Positions 35,021 to 46,199 of a stretch of 64,000 nucleotides of DNA are shown here, piece by piece; position 1 is the first letter of the stretch; every line of letters begins with the position of its first letter. The position numbers and the translations under genes are program-made. This DNA is from Phycisphaerae bacterium (GTDB taxonomy: Bacteria; Planctomycetota; Phycisphaerae; Phycisphaerales; SM1A02). The notes below the pieces were generated by a model. The model had not been told where the DNA came from. It made no database searches and saw nothing but the letters and a program-made list of their open reading frames with translations. The stretch covers positions 23,656-87,655 of the forward strand of contig VGXO01000005.1 in the NCBI GenBank assembly GCA_016873275.1, in the 5' to 3' direction.

Positions 35021-36196
35021 TCAGCCGCTGATCGCCGCGACGCGGTCGCTCGCGAACTCCCTCGCCTCCTGATCGGCGGCGGCGACCTCCGCGAGCGTCC
35101 GGACCGTCCGGGTCGGAAGTCCCGCGAGCGCCTCCGCGACGAGGTCGGTGATCGCGAGGAAGGGGATGGTTCCGGCGAGGAACGCCTCGACCGCGACCTC
35201 GTTCGCCGCGTTGAGCACGGCGCCGCTCGAGCCGCCGCGCCGGATCACCTCCGCGGCCAGCCGAAGCGCCGGGAAGCGGTCGTGATCGACTTGCTCGAAC
35301 TCGAGTCCGCGGAGCCGGGTCCAATCGAGCCGGTCGGCGCAGCCCTCGACGCGGTCGGGCCAGGTGAGGGCGAGCTGGATCGGCAGCTTCATGTCCGGCG
35401 GCGAGAGCTGGGCGATCACCGAGCCGTCCACGAACTCGGCGAGACCGTGCACGATCGACTGGGGATGGACGATCGCCTCGATGCGGTCCGCGCCGAGGCC
35501 GAAGAGCCATCGTGCCTCGACGAGCTCGAGCGCCTTGTTCATCAGGCTGGCGCTGTCGATGGTGACCTTGCGACCCATGCGCCAGGTGGGGTGCGCGAGG
35601 GCGTCCGCGATCGTCGCCTCCCGCAGCCGTGCGGCGGGCCAGGTCCGGAAGGGACCGCCCGACGCGGTCAGCACGACGCGGCGCACCTCCTGGCTTCCGT
35701 GACCCGCGAGCAGGCACTGGAAGAGGGCGCTGTGCTCGCTGTCGACGGGAAGGATCGTTCCTCCTCGGGCGGCGACCTCGGCCATGACGATCTCGCCGGC
35801 GGCGACGAGGGTCTCCTTGTTCGCGAGCGCGATGGTCGCGCCGCGCCGGATCGCGGCGAGGGTCGGCTCGAGTCCGGCGGCGCCGACCATGGCGCCCATC
35901 ACCACGTCGCCTGGCTCGACGAAACGCTCGATGATCTCGATCGCCGCGTCCGGTCCCGCGTGCACCGCGCGACCGCTCCGGGAGATCGCCGCGGCACCGT
36001 CGCCATCGACGAGCCCGAGCGCCCGCGGACGATGCCGCTCCGCCTGCTCGGCGAGGAGCGACGCGTTGCGACCGGCGACGAGGGCGACGACCTCGTACCG
36101 AGGACCGCCCGCCTCGGCGAGGTGCTCGATCACGCGGAGCGTGTTCGTGCCGATCGAGCCGGTCGAGCCGAGGATGATGATGCGCCGAGCCGACAT
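35021..36196 (-). CDS. dxr: 1-deoxy-D-xylulose 5-phosphate reductoisomerase
   Basis: 391 residues, the normal size. The NADPH-binding start is IIILGSTGSIGTNTLRVI, followed by TIALANKETLVAAGE, the metal and substrate site LPVDSEHSALFQCL, VLTASGGPFRTW, MGRKVTIDSASLMNKALE and VLNAANEVAV. It makes 2-C-methyl-D-erythritol 4-phosphate, the committed step of the MEP isoprenoid pathway. It lies 22 bases downstream of the RNase E/G gene on the same strand, so co-transcription is likely. Confidence 0.97.
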   Translation of the reverse strand: MSARRIIILGSTGSIGTNTLRVIEHLAEAGGPRYEVVALVAGRNASLLAEQAERHRPRALGLVDGDGAAAISRSGRAVHAGPDAAIEIIERFVEPGDVVMGAMVGAAGLEPTLAAIRRGATIALANKETLVAAGEIVMAEVAARGGTILPVDSEHSALFQCLLAGHGSQEVRRVVLTASGGPFRTWPAARLREATIADALAHPTWRMGRKVTIDSASLMNKALELVEARWLFGLGADRIEAIVHPQSIVHGLAEFVDGSVIAQLSPPDMKLPIQLALTWPDRVEGCADRLDWTRLRGLEFEQVDHDRFPALRLAAEVIRRGGSSGAVLNAANEVAVEAFLAGTIPFLAITDLVAEALAGLPTRTVRTLAEVAAADQEAREFASDRVAAISG

Positions 36197-36218
36197 CGGT
36201 CTGGGTCCTCGGAGGGGA

Positions 36219-39005
36219 TCAGCGGTCGTCCGACCGCAGCGCCGCGGGATTGATCTTCCGGCTTCGCCCGCCGGCGTAGAGCGCGCGGGGGCGAGGGGGT
36301 CCGCCGCCGGAGGTCTGCGAGCCCGCGGGCGCTGCAGGGTCGACGGTCGACTGGGAAGACGGGGAGCTCGGCGGTGCCTGCGAAGCCGCGACTTCTCCGC
36401 CGTCGCCGCCCGAGGTCGTGCCGTCGGCGCCCTCGCGACCGCCGCGTCCGCGACGACCACGCCGCCGCCGCCGCCGCCGACCACGACGCGGCTCGCCATC
36501 GCCGCCCTCGCCGCCGTCGCCCCCGTCAGCGGTGCGATCCTGATCCGACTCGCTTGCGGGACCATCGTCCTCGGAGTCCTCGGCGCCGGCGCCGCGACCG
36601 TCCTGCTCGCCAGCCTCCTCGCCGTCGTCGCTTGACGCGTGGTCGTGGGAGATCGTCTCGACGAGCGGGGCACCGTCCGCGCCGCCCTCGCCCGACGGTG
36701 GCGCGAGGGGAGCGCCGTCGGGACCTCGTCCGCGACCACGTCCGCCGCGCCGGCGGCGTCGGCGACGGCGACGACGCGGCTCGCCATCCGGTCCGAGCAG
36801 CGGCTCTCCGTCGGCGAGCTCGTCGGTCGAGGCAGACGTCGCGGTCGCGGTCTCGACGGCGGGCGCGGGAGGCGCGAACCACGAGCGGATCCGGGCGAGG
36901 TCCTCGCCCGAGACCGTGCTCATCGCCGCCTTCACGGTGAGGAGACCCTCGGCGACGCAGCGGTCGATGATGTCCTTGCTGGCGACGCCGAACTCCTTCG
37001 CGAGCAGGTGCACCCGCGTGGGTCCCTCGTCGACCGGCGGCGGCGGCGGCGGTGGCGTCGGCGGCGCCACGGCGACCTCGCCCGGCTCGCCCGCTTGACC
37101 GCCACCCTCGACTCCACGACCACGTCCACGACGGCGACGGCGACGACGTCTGCGGCGACCGCCTCCCTCGCCAGCCTCGTCCGATCCCGCCGCGGCGGCG
37201 GTCGCCTCGGCGCCCTCCTCCGAGTCCGCCTCATCGGCGAGCTCGCCAGGCACCACGTCGCCGTCCTCCTCGGGAAGCGGCTCGAAGCCACCCGCAAGGG
37301 CGATCGCGGCGGCATCGGCCGGACCGGGCTTCCGTCGTCGACGGCGCCGCCCTCGCGAGCTCGATTCCTCGTCCAGCTCCTCCTCCGCCTCGCCCTCTGG
37401 CGCCGGCGGCGGCGCCGCGGTGGGCAGGTCGGCGATCGCCGGCATCGGGAGCGCCGGCAGCCGGTCGATCTCGACGTCCGCGTTGCGGTCGTCATAGGCG
37501 TAGACGTCGAATCGATCGATCGCGATCGCCTCGGAGATCCGCACGTCGATCCGCTTGGCGAACGACTCCTCGAGCTCGGCGAGCTGGGCGCGACGCGAGC
37601 TCAGGAGGCTCGATGCCACCCGCACCGGGACGACCAGCTCGAGGCGCTTGATCCGCTCGTGGGCGAGGATGGCGCCGGCGCGGCGCAGGGCGTCGGCGGC
37701 GACCGAGTCGGGGAGGCGGATCTCGCCGTGACCGCTGCAGGTCGGGCAGTCGGAGTAGTGCACCTTGCGGAGGCTCGGCCGCATGCGCTGGCGGGTGATC
37801 TCCACGATCCCGAAGTCGCTCACCGGCAGCACGGTGGTGCGGGCACGGTCCCTCTTGAAGGCGAGGTTGAACCGCTCCTCGATGTCCTTGCGGTGCTTCG
37901 CGCTCCGCATGTCGATCATGTCGCAGACCACGAGCCCGCCGAGGTCGCGGAGCCGAAGCTGCCGGCAGATCTCCTCGACCGCCTCGCAGTTGGTCTGGTA
38001 GGCGTTGGTCTCGCTGTCCCGCGCGGAGCGGCTCTTGCCGCTGTTCACGTCGATGGCGACGAGCGCCTCCGCCTGGTCGAAGACGAGCGCGCCTCCCGAG
38101 GGAAGCGGCACTTCTCGGGCGTGGCTCAGCTCGATCTGCCGCTCCACGTCGAAGGCGTGGAAGATCGGCGTCTTGCCGCCGTAGTAGCGGACCGGCGGAC
38201 TCGAACGTGGCGCGATCACGCCGAGGAAGGTGCTCGCCCGGAGCAGCGCCGACTCGCTGTCGACGATGATCGCCTGCACCGACCCGTCGAGGACGTCGCG
38301 GAGCGTCCGGAGCAGCAGGTCGCTCTCGGTGTAGAGCTCGCACGGGGCGCCCACCGAGTTCATGCGGCGCTCCATCACCTTCCAGAGCCGCGTGAGGTAG
38401 GCGACGTCGCGCGAGAGGTCGGTCTTGGTCGCGGTGAACCCCGCGGTCCGCACGATGAAGCCGAATCCCTCCGGCAGGGCGAGGGAGTCGAGGATCTTCC
38501 GCATCTCCTTCCGCTGGGACTCGTCCTCGACCTTGCGGCTCACCCCCACCTTGTCCATCCCGGGCATCATCACGAGCAGCCGACCGGGGATCGACAGGTA
38601 GCTCGTGAGGGTCGGGCCCTTGGTGCCGAGCCCTTCCTTGAGGACCTGCACGAGGATCTCCGACCCGCGACGAAGGGCGTCCTGCATCATCGGTCGGGCG
38701 CGGCGGGGGATCTTCTTGCCGACCTTCTCCGTCTTGTCGCCGCCCGGGAAGTAGCGGGGGTGGAGATCGGAGACGTGGAGGAAGCCGTTCTGTCCCTCGC
38801 CGAAGTCGACGAAGGCGGCCTGGATCGCCGGCTCGACGTTGGTGACCTTCCCCTTGTAGATGTTGCCGACGTTCGTCGCCGTCGCGACGCGCTCGCTGAA
38901 GAGCGCGTCAAGACGGCCGCGGTCGAGGATCGCGATGCGGCATTCCTCGCCCGGCGTGTCGTTGACGATCATCACGCGGTCGAAGTTCGATGGTTGCTGG
39001 CTCAC
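36219..39005 (-). CDS. rne: Ribonuclease E/G family protein with IF2-N module in an Arg-rich tail
   Basis: 928 residues. Residues 1-500 are the RNase E/G catalytic part. They hold an S1 domain (NVGNIYKGKVTNVEPAIQAAF), the metal aspartates in LVAIDVNSGKS near 318 and VVCDMIDMRSAKHR near 362, and the Zn-link CPTCSGHG near 420. The tail (about 560-928) is low complexity with four Arg-rich blocks ([21 protein letters not shown] and others), acidic runs and a proline run. Within it, residues about 660-705 form a folded segment resembling the IF2 N-terminal domain (RVHLLAKEFGVASKDIIDRC, ending ARIRSWF). It processes and degrades RNA; the basic tail probably binds RNA or partner proteins. The GTG at 39005 has AAGGAG 7 bases upstream. 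Confidence 0.93.
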   Translation of the reverse strand: MSQQPSNFDRVMIVNDTPGEECRIAILDRGRLDALFSERVATATNVGNIYKGKVTNVEPAIQAAFVDFGEGQNGFLHVSDLHPRYFPGGDKTEKVGKKIPRRARPMMQDALRRGSEILVQVLKEGLGTKGPTLTSYLSIPGRLLVMMPGMDKVGVSRKVEDESQRKEMRKILDSLALPEGFGFIVRTAGFTATKTDLSRDVAYLTRLWKVMERRMNSVGAPCELYTESDLLLRTLRDVLDGSVQAIIVDSESALLRASTFLGVIAPRSSPPVRYYGGKTPIFHAFDVERQIELSHAREVPLPSGGALVFDQAEALVAIDVNSGKSRSARDSETNAYQTNCEAVEEICRQLRLRDLGGLVVCDMIDMRSAKHRKDIEERFNLAFKRDRARTTVLPVSDFGIVEITRQRMRPSLRKVHYSDCPTCSGHGEIRLPDSVAADALRRAGAILAHERIKRLELVVPVRVASSLLSSRRAQLAELEESFAKRIDVRISEAIAIDRFDVYAYDDRNADVEIDRLPALPMPAIADLPTAAPPPAPEGEAEEELDEESSSRGRRRRRRKPGPADAAAIALAGGFEPLPEEDGDVVPGELADEADSEEGAEATAAAAGSDEAGEGGGRRRRRRRRRRGRGRGVEGGGQAGEPGEVAVAPPTPPPPPPPVDEGPTRVHLLAKEFGVASKDIIDRCVAEGLLTVKAAMSTVSGEDLARIRSWFAPPAPAVETATATSASTDELADGEPLLGPDGEPRRRRRRRRRRGGRGRGRGPDGAPLAPPSGEGGADGAPLVETISHDHASSDDGEEAGEQDGRGAGAEDSEDDGPASESDQDRTADGGDGGEGGDGEPRRGRRRRRRRGRRGRGGREGADGTTSGGDGGEVAASQAPPSSPSSQSTVDPAAPAGSQTSGGGPPRPRALYAGGRSRKINPAALRSDDR

Positions 39006-39539
39006 GCGCTGGCTCCTTGCATGGCGGGCGGGCGCCCGCTCGCGGTCCGGTCGCGCGATCGATCGAGGGCACGACGGCTCCATCGGAGGCGCGGGGCGCC
39101 TCGATGCGTGGAGTGGTCGTTCTCTCGAGGTTGATCGGGAAGGACACGAGCGTGGCGGCGCCGTCTCGGTCCCGCGGAGATCCTCGATCCTCCCGCGGAG
39201 GTCGGTGGACCTCGGGGAGCCGGAGTTCGATGGGCGGACTCGGGCGGGCGGGAGAAGTTCCCGCCGGAACACGGATCGATCCGCGGAGGACCGCGACGGC
39301 GGCCCTGGATCGGCGACTGCGGCGAAGCGCGGCGGTCGCCCGGGGGTGATTCGAAGATCCGGGGGGCGTGCCCATCACGCCGACCGGGGTGAGTTCCGTG
39401 ACCCGCGGGGCGGTCGCATCGGCGCCGCTCGCGGGTGGTGGTTCCTTGGACTCCCGGCATACGACCGGAGGTCCGAATCGCGGAGGGCATCCTTCGATGC
39501 CGTGCGCGGGGTCGCGGCGGGGAGCGCCTCGATCGGCGG

Positions 39540-39568
39540 AGTCTAAGGACCCGCGGGATCAGCGGCAA
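39540..39568 (-). promoter_or_regulatory. Sigma-70-like promoter upstream of the RNase E/G gene
   Basis: On the minus strand TTGCCG (-35) and TAGACT (-10) are separated by exactly 17 bases. This gives 4/6 matches to both hexamers in a genome where such AT content is rare. It lies just after the ptsI gene and its hairpin, and points at rne. Transcription would start near 39533. Confidence 0.5.
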
Positions 39569-39581
39569 ACGAGCCGACGGT

Positions 39582-39608
39582 CGGGCGATCGGACCCTTGG
39601 GTCGCCCG
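39582..39608 (-). terminator. Hairpin after the PTS enzyme I gene
   Basis: Perfect 7-base arms CGGGCGA/TCGCCCG around a 13-base loop that itself contains ACCC/GGGT, 16 bases after the ptsI stop. No U run follows. Its position between ptsI and the rne promoter suggests a terminator. Confidence 0.4.
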
Positions 39609-39623
39609 AACCATCCCCGAGGG

Positions 39624-41381
39624 TCACTCCGCGGTCCAGCCCCCGGTCGAGTCGGGGGCGATCGCCCGCAGCTCGTCGCGGAGGGCGTTCAGCACCTGCC
39701 GCTCCGACTCGAACGAGCCCACCCGTCGGGCGAGCCGCTCGCACTGCTCGAGATCGACGAGGCGGACGATCTTCTTGATCTCGGGGATCTGCCCCGGCGT
39801 CATCGAGAGGGAACGCAGTCCCATGCCGATCAGGAGCATCGCGTAGAGCGGCTCGCCCGCGAGCTCGCCGCAGATCGAGACGTCGATCGACTCGCGGCGA
39901 GCAGAGCGGACCACCGACTTGACGAGCTGCAGCACCGCGGGGTTCGCGCCGCTGTAGAGCGGCGCCACCCGCTCGTTGCCGCGGTCGACCGCGAGGACGT
40001 ACTGGATCAGGTCGTTGGTGCCGATCGAGAAGAAGGAGACCTCGCGGGCGAACGCCTTCGACATGAGCGCCGCGCTCGGCACCTCGATCATCATGCCGAT
40101 CGGCAGGTCGGCGCGGAAGGGGACGCCCTCCTCCTCGAGCTCCTCGATCACGTCGTTCAGGATCATCCGCGCCTGCCGCAGCTCCATCACCGTGGACACC
40201 AGCGGGAACATCACCTTCACGGGCCCGTGGACGCTCGCCCGAAGGATCGCCCGCAGCTGGGTCTTGAAGAGCGGCTGGTTCTGCAGGCAGTAGCGGATGC
40301 TGCGGAGCCCGAGGAATGGATTGCGCTCGGGCTCCTCCGCGCGGAGCTGGGTGTACTTGTCGGCGCCGAGGTCGAGCGTGCGGATCGTCAGCGGTCGACC
40401 GCCGAGGAGCTCGATCGCCCGTCGGTACGCCGCGTAGTGGTCGTCCTCGAGCGGCTCCGTCGGGCTCGTGAGGAAGAGGAACTCCGTCCGATAGAGCCCG
40501 ACGCCCGCGCCGCCGTTCGCGAGGACCGCGGGGATCTCGTCGGGAAACTCGATGTTGCCGAGCAGCGTGATCGCGGTGCCGTCGCGGGTCTCCGCCTTCA
40601 TCGCGGCATCGGCACGGAGGCTCGCCCGGTACTGCCGCTTGCGGCGGTCGAGCTCGCGGTAGGCCTGCACGGTGTCCGCGTCGGGACGGAGGATGACCGT
40701 GCCGCTGTCGCCGTCGACGATCACGAGGTCGCCGTCCTCGACCCGCTGGCTGAGCCGGGTGCAGCCGACCACGGCGGGAAGTCCCAGCGCGCGGGCGACG
40801 ATCGAGGTGTGACCCGTTCTTCCTCCGAGGTCCGTGGCGAACGCGAGGATCCGCTCGCGGTCGATCGCCGCCGCCTCGCTCGGGGTCAGCTCGTGCGCGA
40901 CGAGCACCGCCTGCGCCTTGAGCCGCGCAAGCCGGCTCGAGGTGCCGCCCATCAGCTTCCCGAGGATGCGGCGGTCGAGGTCGATGACGTCGTTCGCCTT
41001 CTGCCGGAACACCTCGCTGCCGAGCGCCTCGAACTGCTGGATGAGCATGCGGAAACGGTCGGCGACCGCGACCTCGGCGTTCACGCCCTCCTCCCGGATG
41101 CGGGCGCGGATCGGTCCGAGCAGCGAAGGATCCTGCAGCAGACCGACGTGGAACTCGAAGATCTTCGCCGCCTCGTCGCCGAGCTCCCGGGCGGTGCGGT
41201 CGCGGAGCTCCCGCAGTTCGGCGAGCGCCGCCGCGAGGGCGTCGTCGAGCCGCACCACCTCGGCGGCGCGCTCCCGGGGCGGGACGCTTCGGTGGGGGAC
41301 GTGCTCCTCGACCTCGCCGATCACGAACGCCGGGCCGATGACGATGCCCGGACTCACGGCGATGCCTTGCACGCTCTCCAT
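39624..41381 (-). CDS. ptsI: Phosphoenolpyruvate-protein phosphotransferase (PTS enzyme I)
   Basis: 585 residues, the size of plain enzyme I with no GAF or EIIA extension. The phospho-histidine is in LGGRTGHTSIVARALG near 189. The PEP-binding half has LYRTEFLFL, RTLDLGADK, NPFLGLRSIR, VMFPLVSTV, IGMMIEVPSA, FFSIGTNDLIQY and the catalytic cysteine in SICGELAG near 503. It transfers phosphate from PEP to HPr. No HPr, HPr kinase or EII gene is in the window, so whether it serves sugar uptake or only regulation cannot be told. It lies downstream of dnaK, separated by 192 bases and a terminator-like hairpin. Confidence 0.93.
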   Translation of the reverse strand: MESVQGIAVSPGIVIGPAFVIGEVEEHVPHRSVPPRERAAEVVRLDDALAAALAELRELRDRTARELGDEAAKIFEFHVGLLQDPSLLGPIRARIREEGVNAEVAVADRFRMLIQQFEALGSEVFRQKANDVIDLDRRILGKLMGGTSSRLARLKAQAVLVAHELTPSEAAAIDRERILAFATDLGGRTGHTSIVARALGLPAVVGCTRLSQRVEDGDLVIVDGDSGTVILRPDADTVQAYRELDRRKRQYRASLRADAAMKAETRDGTAITLLGNIEFPDEIPAVLANGGAGVGLYRTEFLFLTSPTEPLEDDHYAAYRRAIELLGGRPLTIRTLDLGADKYTQLRAEEPERNPFLGLRSIRYCLQNQPLFKTQLRAILRASVHGPVKVMFPLVSTVMELRQARMILNDVIEELEEEGVPFRADLPIGMMIEVPSAALMSKAFAREVSFFSIGTNDLIQYVLAVDRGNERVAPLYSGANPAVLQLVKSVVRSARRESIDVSICGELAGEPLYAMLLIGMGLRSLSMTPGQIPEIKKIVRLVDLEQCERLARRVGSFESERQVLNALRDELRAIAPDSTGGWTAE

Positions 41382-41478
41382 GAACGACGGCTCCTGCCCG
41401 GCGGGCGGTCGGAGGCTGGCGCCGTGGCGACCGCGTGGGCGAACGAGGGGGGGCGATGCTACCTCAAGAAGCAGCGAA

Positions 41479-41502
41479 CGCCGGCGGGGCGTGCCGCCGG
41501 CG
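41479..41502 (-). terminator. Intrinsic terminator downstream of dnaK
   Basis: A 9-bp stem CGCCGGCGG/CCGCCGGCG with a 6-base loop, 72 bases past the dnaK stop. It is followed on the minus strand by TTCGCTGCTTCTT, a partial U run. It fits the style of other hairpins after genes in this window. Confidence 0.55.
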
Positions 41503-41573
41503 CTCGCGGGGGTTCGTCGCGGAGCCCCGGACCCCCGTGAAGGGATCGGCGGGGGCTCGAGGGGAAGGTCGGC

Positions 41574-43478
<1,905 letters not shown>

Positions 43479-43619
43479 GAGCCTGAATCCTCGAGCCTCG
43501 GCGTGGCGGGGAGGTGCGGACGAGCAGTTCCGAGCTCATCGTGAACCTCCGGCGCCGCCGAGGAAGTCGAGGGGGAGAGCAAGCAGGATGCCAATGTTCG
43601 GGTCGGGACCGCGTGACGG

Positions 43620-43642
43620 GACCTGCCTTCGAGCGGCAGGTC
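43620..43642. promoter_or_regulatory. Inverted repeat in the dnaK upstream region
   Basis: Perfect 8-base arms GACCTGCC/GGCAGGTC around TTCGAGC, in the divergent gap between dnaK (starts 43478) and the endonuclease-family gene (starts 43701). The 23-base size suits a dimeric repressor operator. It could equally be a hairpin in the dnaK leader. It is not a CIRCE sequence. Confidence 0.3.
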
Positions 43643-43700
43643 GGCAGCAGGGTCGATGGGGTCTGCCACTATGGCACGCGATGGACCGAGGAGCAGGGAC

Positions 43701-44696
43701 GTGACCGGTCGATGGAGTCGATGGCTCCGCCTCGCGGCATGGGGGATCGCGCTCGCGGGAGCGGTCGGGGTCGCTTCCGCCTGGGCGGTGGGTCGAGTGA
43801 CCTCCGACCTGAATCCAACGCTGCAGTTCCTCTCGTGGGTCCCCGCGCCGCTGTTCGTGCTCCTGCTGCTCGCCGCCGCAGGCATCATGACCCTCGCGGT
43901 TCGACCTCGCCGCGCGGCGGCGGTGGTGGCGGCGATCCCGCTGCTCGTGGGGGTCGATCACCTCGCGCGACGATGGGGGCTACCCCGCGCCTGCGAGGAC
44001 TCGCTGCGGATCGTGCACTGGAACCCGGCAAGTCCGGGACCCGACGAGGCGGAGGCGTTCGCCGTGGCGGTCGAGTCCCGACCCTTCGACGTGCTGGTGA
44101 TCTCGAACGACTGGTGGCTCTTCGGTCGTCCCTTCACCCATCAATGGGTCGGTCGCGAGCGTCGGGTGTTTCGGGCGGGACCCTTCGCGATGGTGACCGA
44201 CCTTCCGGTCGAGGAGGCCCGTCTGGTGGTCGCGAGCGGGCGCCGCTGGGTCGGCATGTTCCGCCTCGCGGCGTCGCCGCAGTTCGGTCGACCGCTGGTG
44301 ATCTACGTGGTGGACCTTCCCTCGTCGATCAGGTCCCCGCGGCGGGAGATCGCCAGGGAGCTCACCGCCTGCCTCCGCGATCTCGACCTTCCCCCGGCCG
44401 ACATCGTGATGGGCGACTTCAACATGGACTTCGGGAGCCGCTCGCTCGCCTCGGTCTTCCCGAGTCTCCGGAGCGCGTTCTCGGTCGCCGGGCAGGGATA
44501 CGCCGGGAGCTATCCCCGGGAGTGGCCGTTCTGGCAGCCCGACCAGATGCTCCTCGCGCCCGGCGTCGAGGCGTGCGGCTATCGCCTGATCGACCTCGGC
44601 ATGGGCACCCATCGCGCCCAGGAGCTGATGCTGGAGCGCCCCTCGAGCGACGACGCTGCGGAGCGGGGCGATCAGTCGGCGTCCGACTCGATCTGA
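43701..44696 (+). CDS. Membrane-anchored endonuclease/exonuclease/phosphatase family protein
   Basis: 331 residues. Three N-terminal membrane helices occupy residues 8-95 ([55 protein letters not shown]). The rest is an EEP-fold domain: [12 protein letters not shown], then [22 protein letters not shown] (the D-F-N metal motif) and a C-terminal [10 protein letters not shown] (the usual D-H site reads D-Q-M). Homologous proteins include YafD-like predicted phosphatases. The H of the usual D-H pair appears replaced, so activity is uncertain. The start is a GTG with GAGGAG upstream; an ATG 10 codons earlier is possible. The last 25 bases overlap the convergent pseudopilin gene. Confidence 0.72.
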   Translation: MTGRWSRWLRLAAWGIALAGAVGVASAWAVGRVTSDLNPTLQFLSWVPAPLFVLLLLAAAGIMTLAVRPRRAAAVVAAIPLLVGVDHLARRWGLPRACEDSLRIVHWNPASPGPDEAEAFAVAVESRPFDVLVISNDWWLFGRPFTHQWVGRERRVFRAGPFAMVTDLPVEEARLVVASGRRWVGMFRLAASPQFGRPLVIYVVDLPSSIRSPRREIARELTACLRDLDLPPADIVMGDFNMDFGSRSLASVFPSLRSAFSVAGQGYAGSYPREWPFWQPDQMLLAPGVEACGYRLIDLGMGTHRAQELMLERPSSDDAAERGDQSASDSI

Positions 44697-45457
44697 TCCC
44701 ACAGCCACTCGTAGACCTGCGCCTCGAACAGACCATCCTCGATGACGCCATTGGGCAGCCCGCCGTGGATCCGTCGATCGTTGTCCGCCAGCCAGTCCAC
44801 GGAGGCGTCGGCGTGCAGTCGATTGGTGCCGGTGCCGTGGTTGAAGTCCTTCTTGGTGCGCATCCCGTCGACGACGAGGACGCGCCGAGGTCCGCCGAGG
44901 GCAAGGTTGCTCATCGAGCGGCGATCGCGGGGCCCTCGATAGTGGTAGTTCGTGAAGATCTCCTGCGCGAAGCCGGGCTTCAGGAAGAGCTCGGCATAGC
45001 GCTCGTAGGGATGCTCGCCGTCGTGGCTCGGGCAATAGAGGACCGCCGGCGAGTCGAGGTAGGGGCGGCGGTTCGATGCCAGGAGCCCGAGACCATCCCA
45101 TCGCACCTGAGAATCCTCGTTGGGACCAGCCGTCGCCGCCATCATCTCCTGCGGGCGGTACGCCTGGAGGCTGAGGTGCACCGAGGAGGGCAATCGCTCG
45201 GAGAAGTCCGCCGAGTAGGCGTGCAGACCGGCGCCGATCTGGCGCAGGTTCGAGGCGCAAACGATGCGCTCCGTCGCCTCCCGGGCAAGGCGCAAGCCCG
45301 GGGTGAGCGTCGCCGCCAGGATCGTCGCGATCGCGATCACCGCGAGGAGCTCGATGAGGTTGAAGCCGAGGCTGCGGGGTAGGCGGGCGGAAGGTCCACG
45401 ACGCCGCCAGCAAGGTGGCTCGGACGCCGAGCGAGGATGCCGACGCTCGTCGGACAT
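44672..45457 (-). CDS. Type II secretion/type IV pilin-like pseudopilin (planctomycete type)
   Basis: 261 residues. A basic leader of about 30 residues precedes [21 protein letters not shown], the prepilin peptidase site G-F with Glu at +5 and the hydrophobic helix. [23 protein letters not shown] follows, then a long domain with [20 protein letters not shown] near the end. The last resembles the H-x-x-x-x-N-x-L-x-x-D-x-S-V signature of DUF1559-like planctomycete pseudopilins. Its partner machinery is not nearby. The leader is long for the family but the ATG at 45457 is the only good start. The role, whether secretion or a surface structure, is not readable. Confidence 0.82.
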   Translation of the reverse strand: MSDERRHPRSASEPPCWRRRGPSARLPRSLGFNLIELLAVIAIATILAATLTPGLRLAREATERIVCASNLRQIGAGLHAYSADFSERLPSSVHLSLQAYRPQEMMAATAGPNEDSQVRWDGLGLLASNRRPYLDSPAVLYCPSHDGEHPYERYAELFLKPGFAQEIFTNYHYRGPRDRRSMSNLALGGPRRVLVVDGMRTKKDFNHGTGTNRLHADASVDWLADNDRRIHGGLPNGVIEDGLFEAQVYEWLWDQIESDAD

Positions 45458-45578
45458 GCGCGTGCCTCGTCGCGGATCGGAAGGTCGTCTCGACGACCCC
45501 TCACGACCAACCTGCCCGGAGTGTAATTCGCGAAAGCGAGGAAGGCGATTGAAAAACGCAGCTCTCGCGGGAACCGTT

Positions 45579-45584
45579 TATAGT
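45579..45584 (+). promoter_or_regulatory. Possible promoter of the ECF sigma factor gene
   Basis: TATAGT sits 60 bases before the sigma start in the only AT-rich patch of this gap (45536-45585). A GGGAACC immediately before it (45569-45575) resembles an ECF -35 element, which would fit autoregulation. No well-spaced sigma-70 -35 is present: TTGAAA at 45549 is 24 bases away. Confidence 0.3.
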
Positions 45585-45643
45585 CGCGCCCGGCGGACTC
45601 TGGTCGATCGACGCGAACTGCTGCCCTGAGCCACGGCGCCTCC

Positions 45644-46198
45644 ATGTCCGACGAGGATCTCAACCTGATGCGGCGGGTTGCGGAGGGGGATGAGCGGGCG
45701 ATCGCCGACCTCTATGACCGCTTCGGGGCGCTGGTCTTCAAGGCGTCGCGTCAGGTGTTGACCTCACGTGCCGAGGCCGAGGACGCGGTCCAGGAGGTCT
45801 TCATCCGCCTTTGGAGGACGGCGGACCGCTTCGACCCCGGTCGGGCGAAGCTGGTCACCTGGGTCATGCTGATCTGCCGGCGGCACCTCATCGATCGGCT
45901 TCGCCGCCGCAGCGTGCGACCGGACCAGGGGGTGGGAGAGGGACCGGCGCTGGATCAGGCCCCGAGCCGGGCGGAGCGGCCTCGACCGGAGGTGGACGAG
46001 CGGGAGCAGATCCGCAGTCGGATCGCGGAGCTGCCCTCGCTCCAAAGGACCGTGATCGAGCGTGCGTACCTGCAGGGCTACACCCTCCGAGAGATCTCCG
46101 ATCAGCTCCAGATGCCCTTGGGGACGGTGAAGTCGGCACTCAGCCGCGGGCTCGGTCGGCTCCGAGACCGCTTGGCCGATCCCTCGGAGGAGCGCTGA
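45644..46198 (+). CDS. ECF-type RNA polymerase sigma factor
   Basis: 184 residues. Region 2 is VAEGDERAIADLYDRFGALVF...AEDAVQEVFIRLWRTADRFDPGR with the usual D-A-E-D-x-x-Q-E-x-F core. Region 4 is IAELPSLQRTVIERAYLQGYTLREISDQLQMPLGTVKSALSRGLGRLRD. The pattern and length place it near the RpoE/SigK-like ECF group that pairs with RskA-type anti-sigma factors, and a matching membrane protein gene follows. The control signal is unknown. No strong ribosome-binding site is visible before the ATG. Confidence 0.93.
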   Translation: MSDEDLNLMRRVAEGDERAIADLYDRFGALVFKASRQVLTSRAEAEDAVQEVFIRLWRTADRFDPGRAKLVTWVMLICRRHLIDRLRRRSVRPDQGVGEGPALDQAPSRAERPRPEVDEREQIRSRIAELPSLQRTVIERAYLQGYTLREISDQLQMPLGTVKSALSRGLGRLRDRLADPSEER

Positions 46199-46199
46199 C

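Larger units (their letters stand above)
39006..39623 (-). other. Gene-free stretch: long leader of the RNase E/G gene
   Basis: These 618 bases contain no convincing coding frame; third-position bias fails in all frames. They contain a likely promoter at 39540-39568, which would give a leader of about 525 bases. Several hairpins follow, for example GGCGGGA/TCCCGCC at 39247-39265 and a GGCGAC/GTCGCC pair near 39314-39342. Two near-copies of TCCCGCGGA flank ATCCTCGATCC near 39170-39200. A structured leader of this size before an RNase E gene recalls E. coli rne, whose leader is the target of autoregulation. Confidence 0.45.

Noticed and set aside
39006..39378. Coding frames in the rne leader
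   Set aside because: Ser/Arg/Pro-rich products with poor third-position bias and no motif.
43479..43700. CIRCE element or sigma-32 promoter for dnaK
   Set aside because: No TTAGCACTC-N9-GAGTGCTAA. A CCCCAT on the minus strand has no CTTGAA at the right distance.
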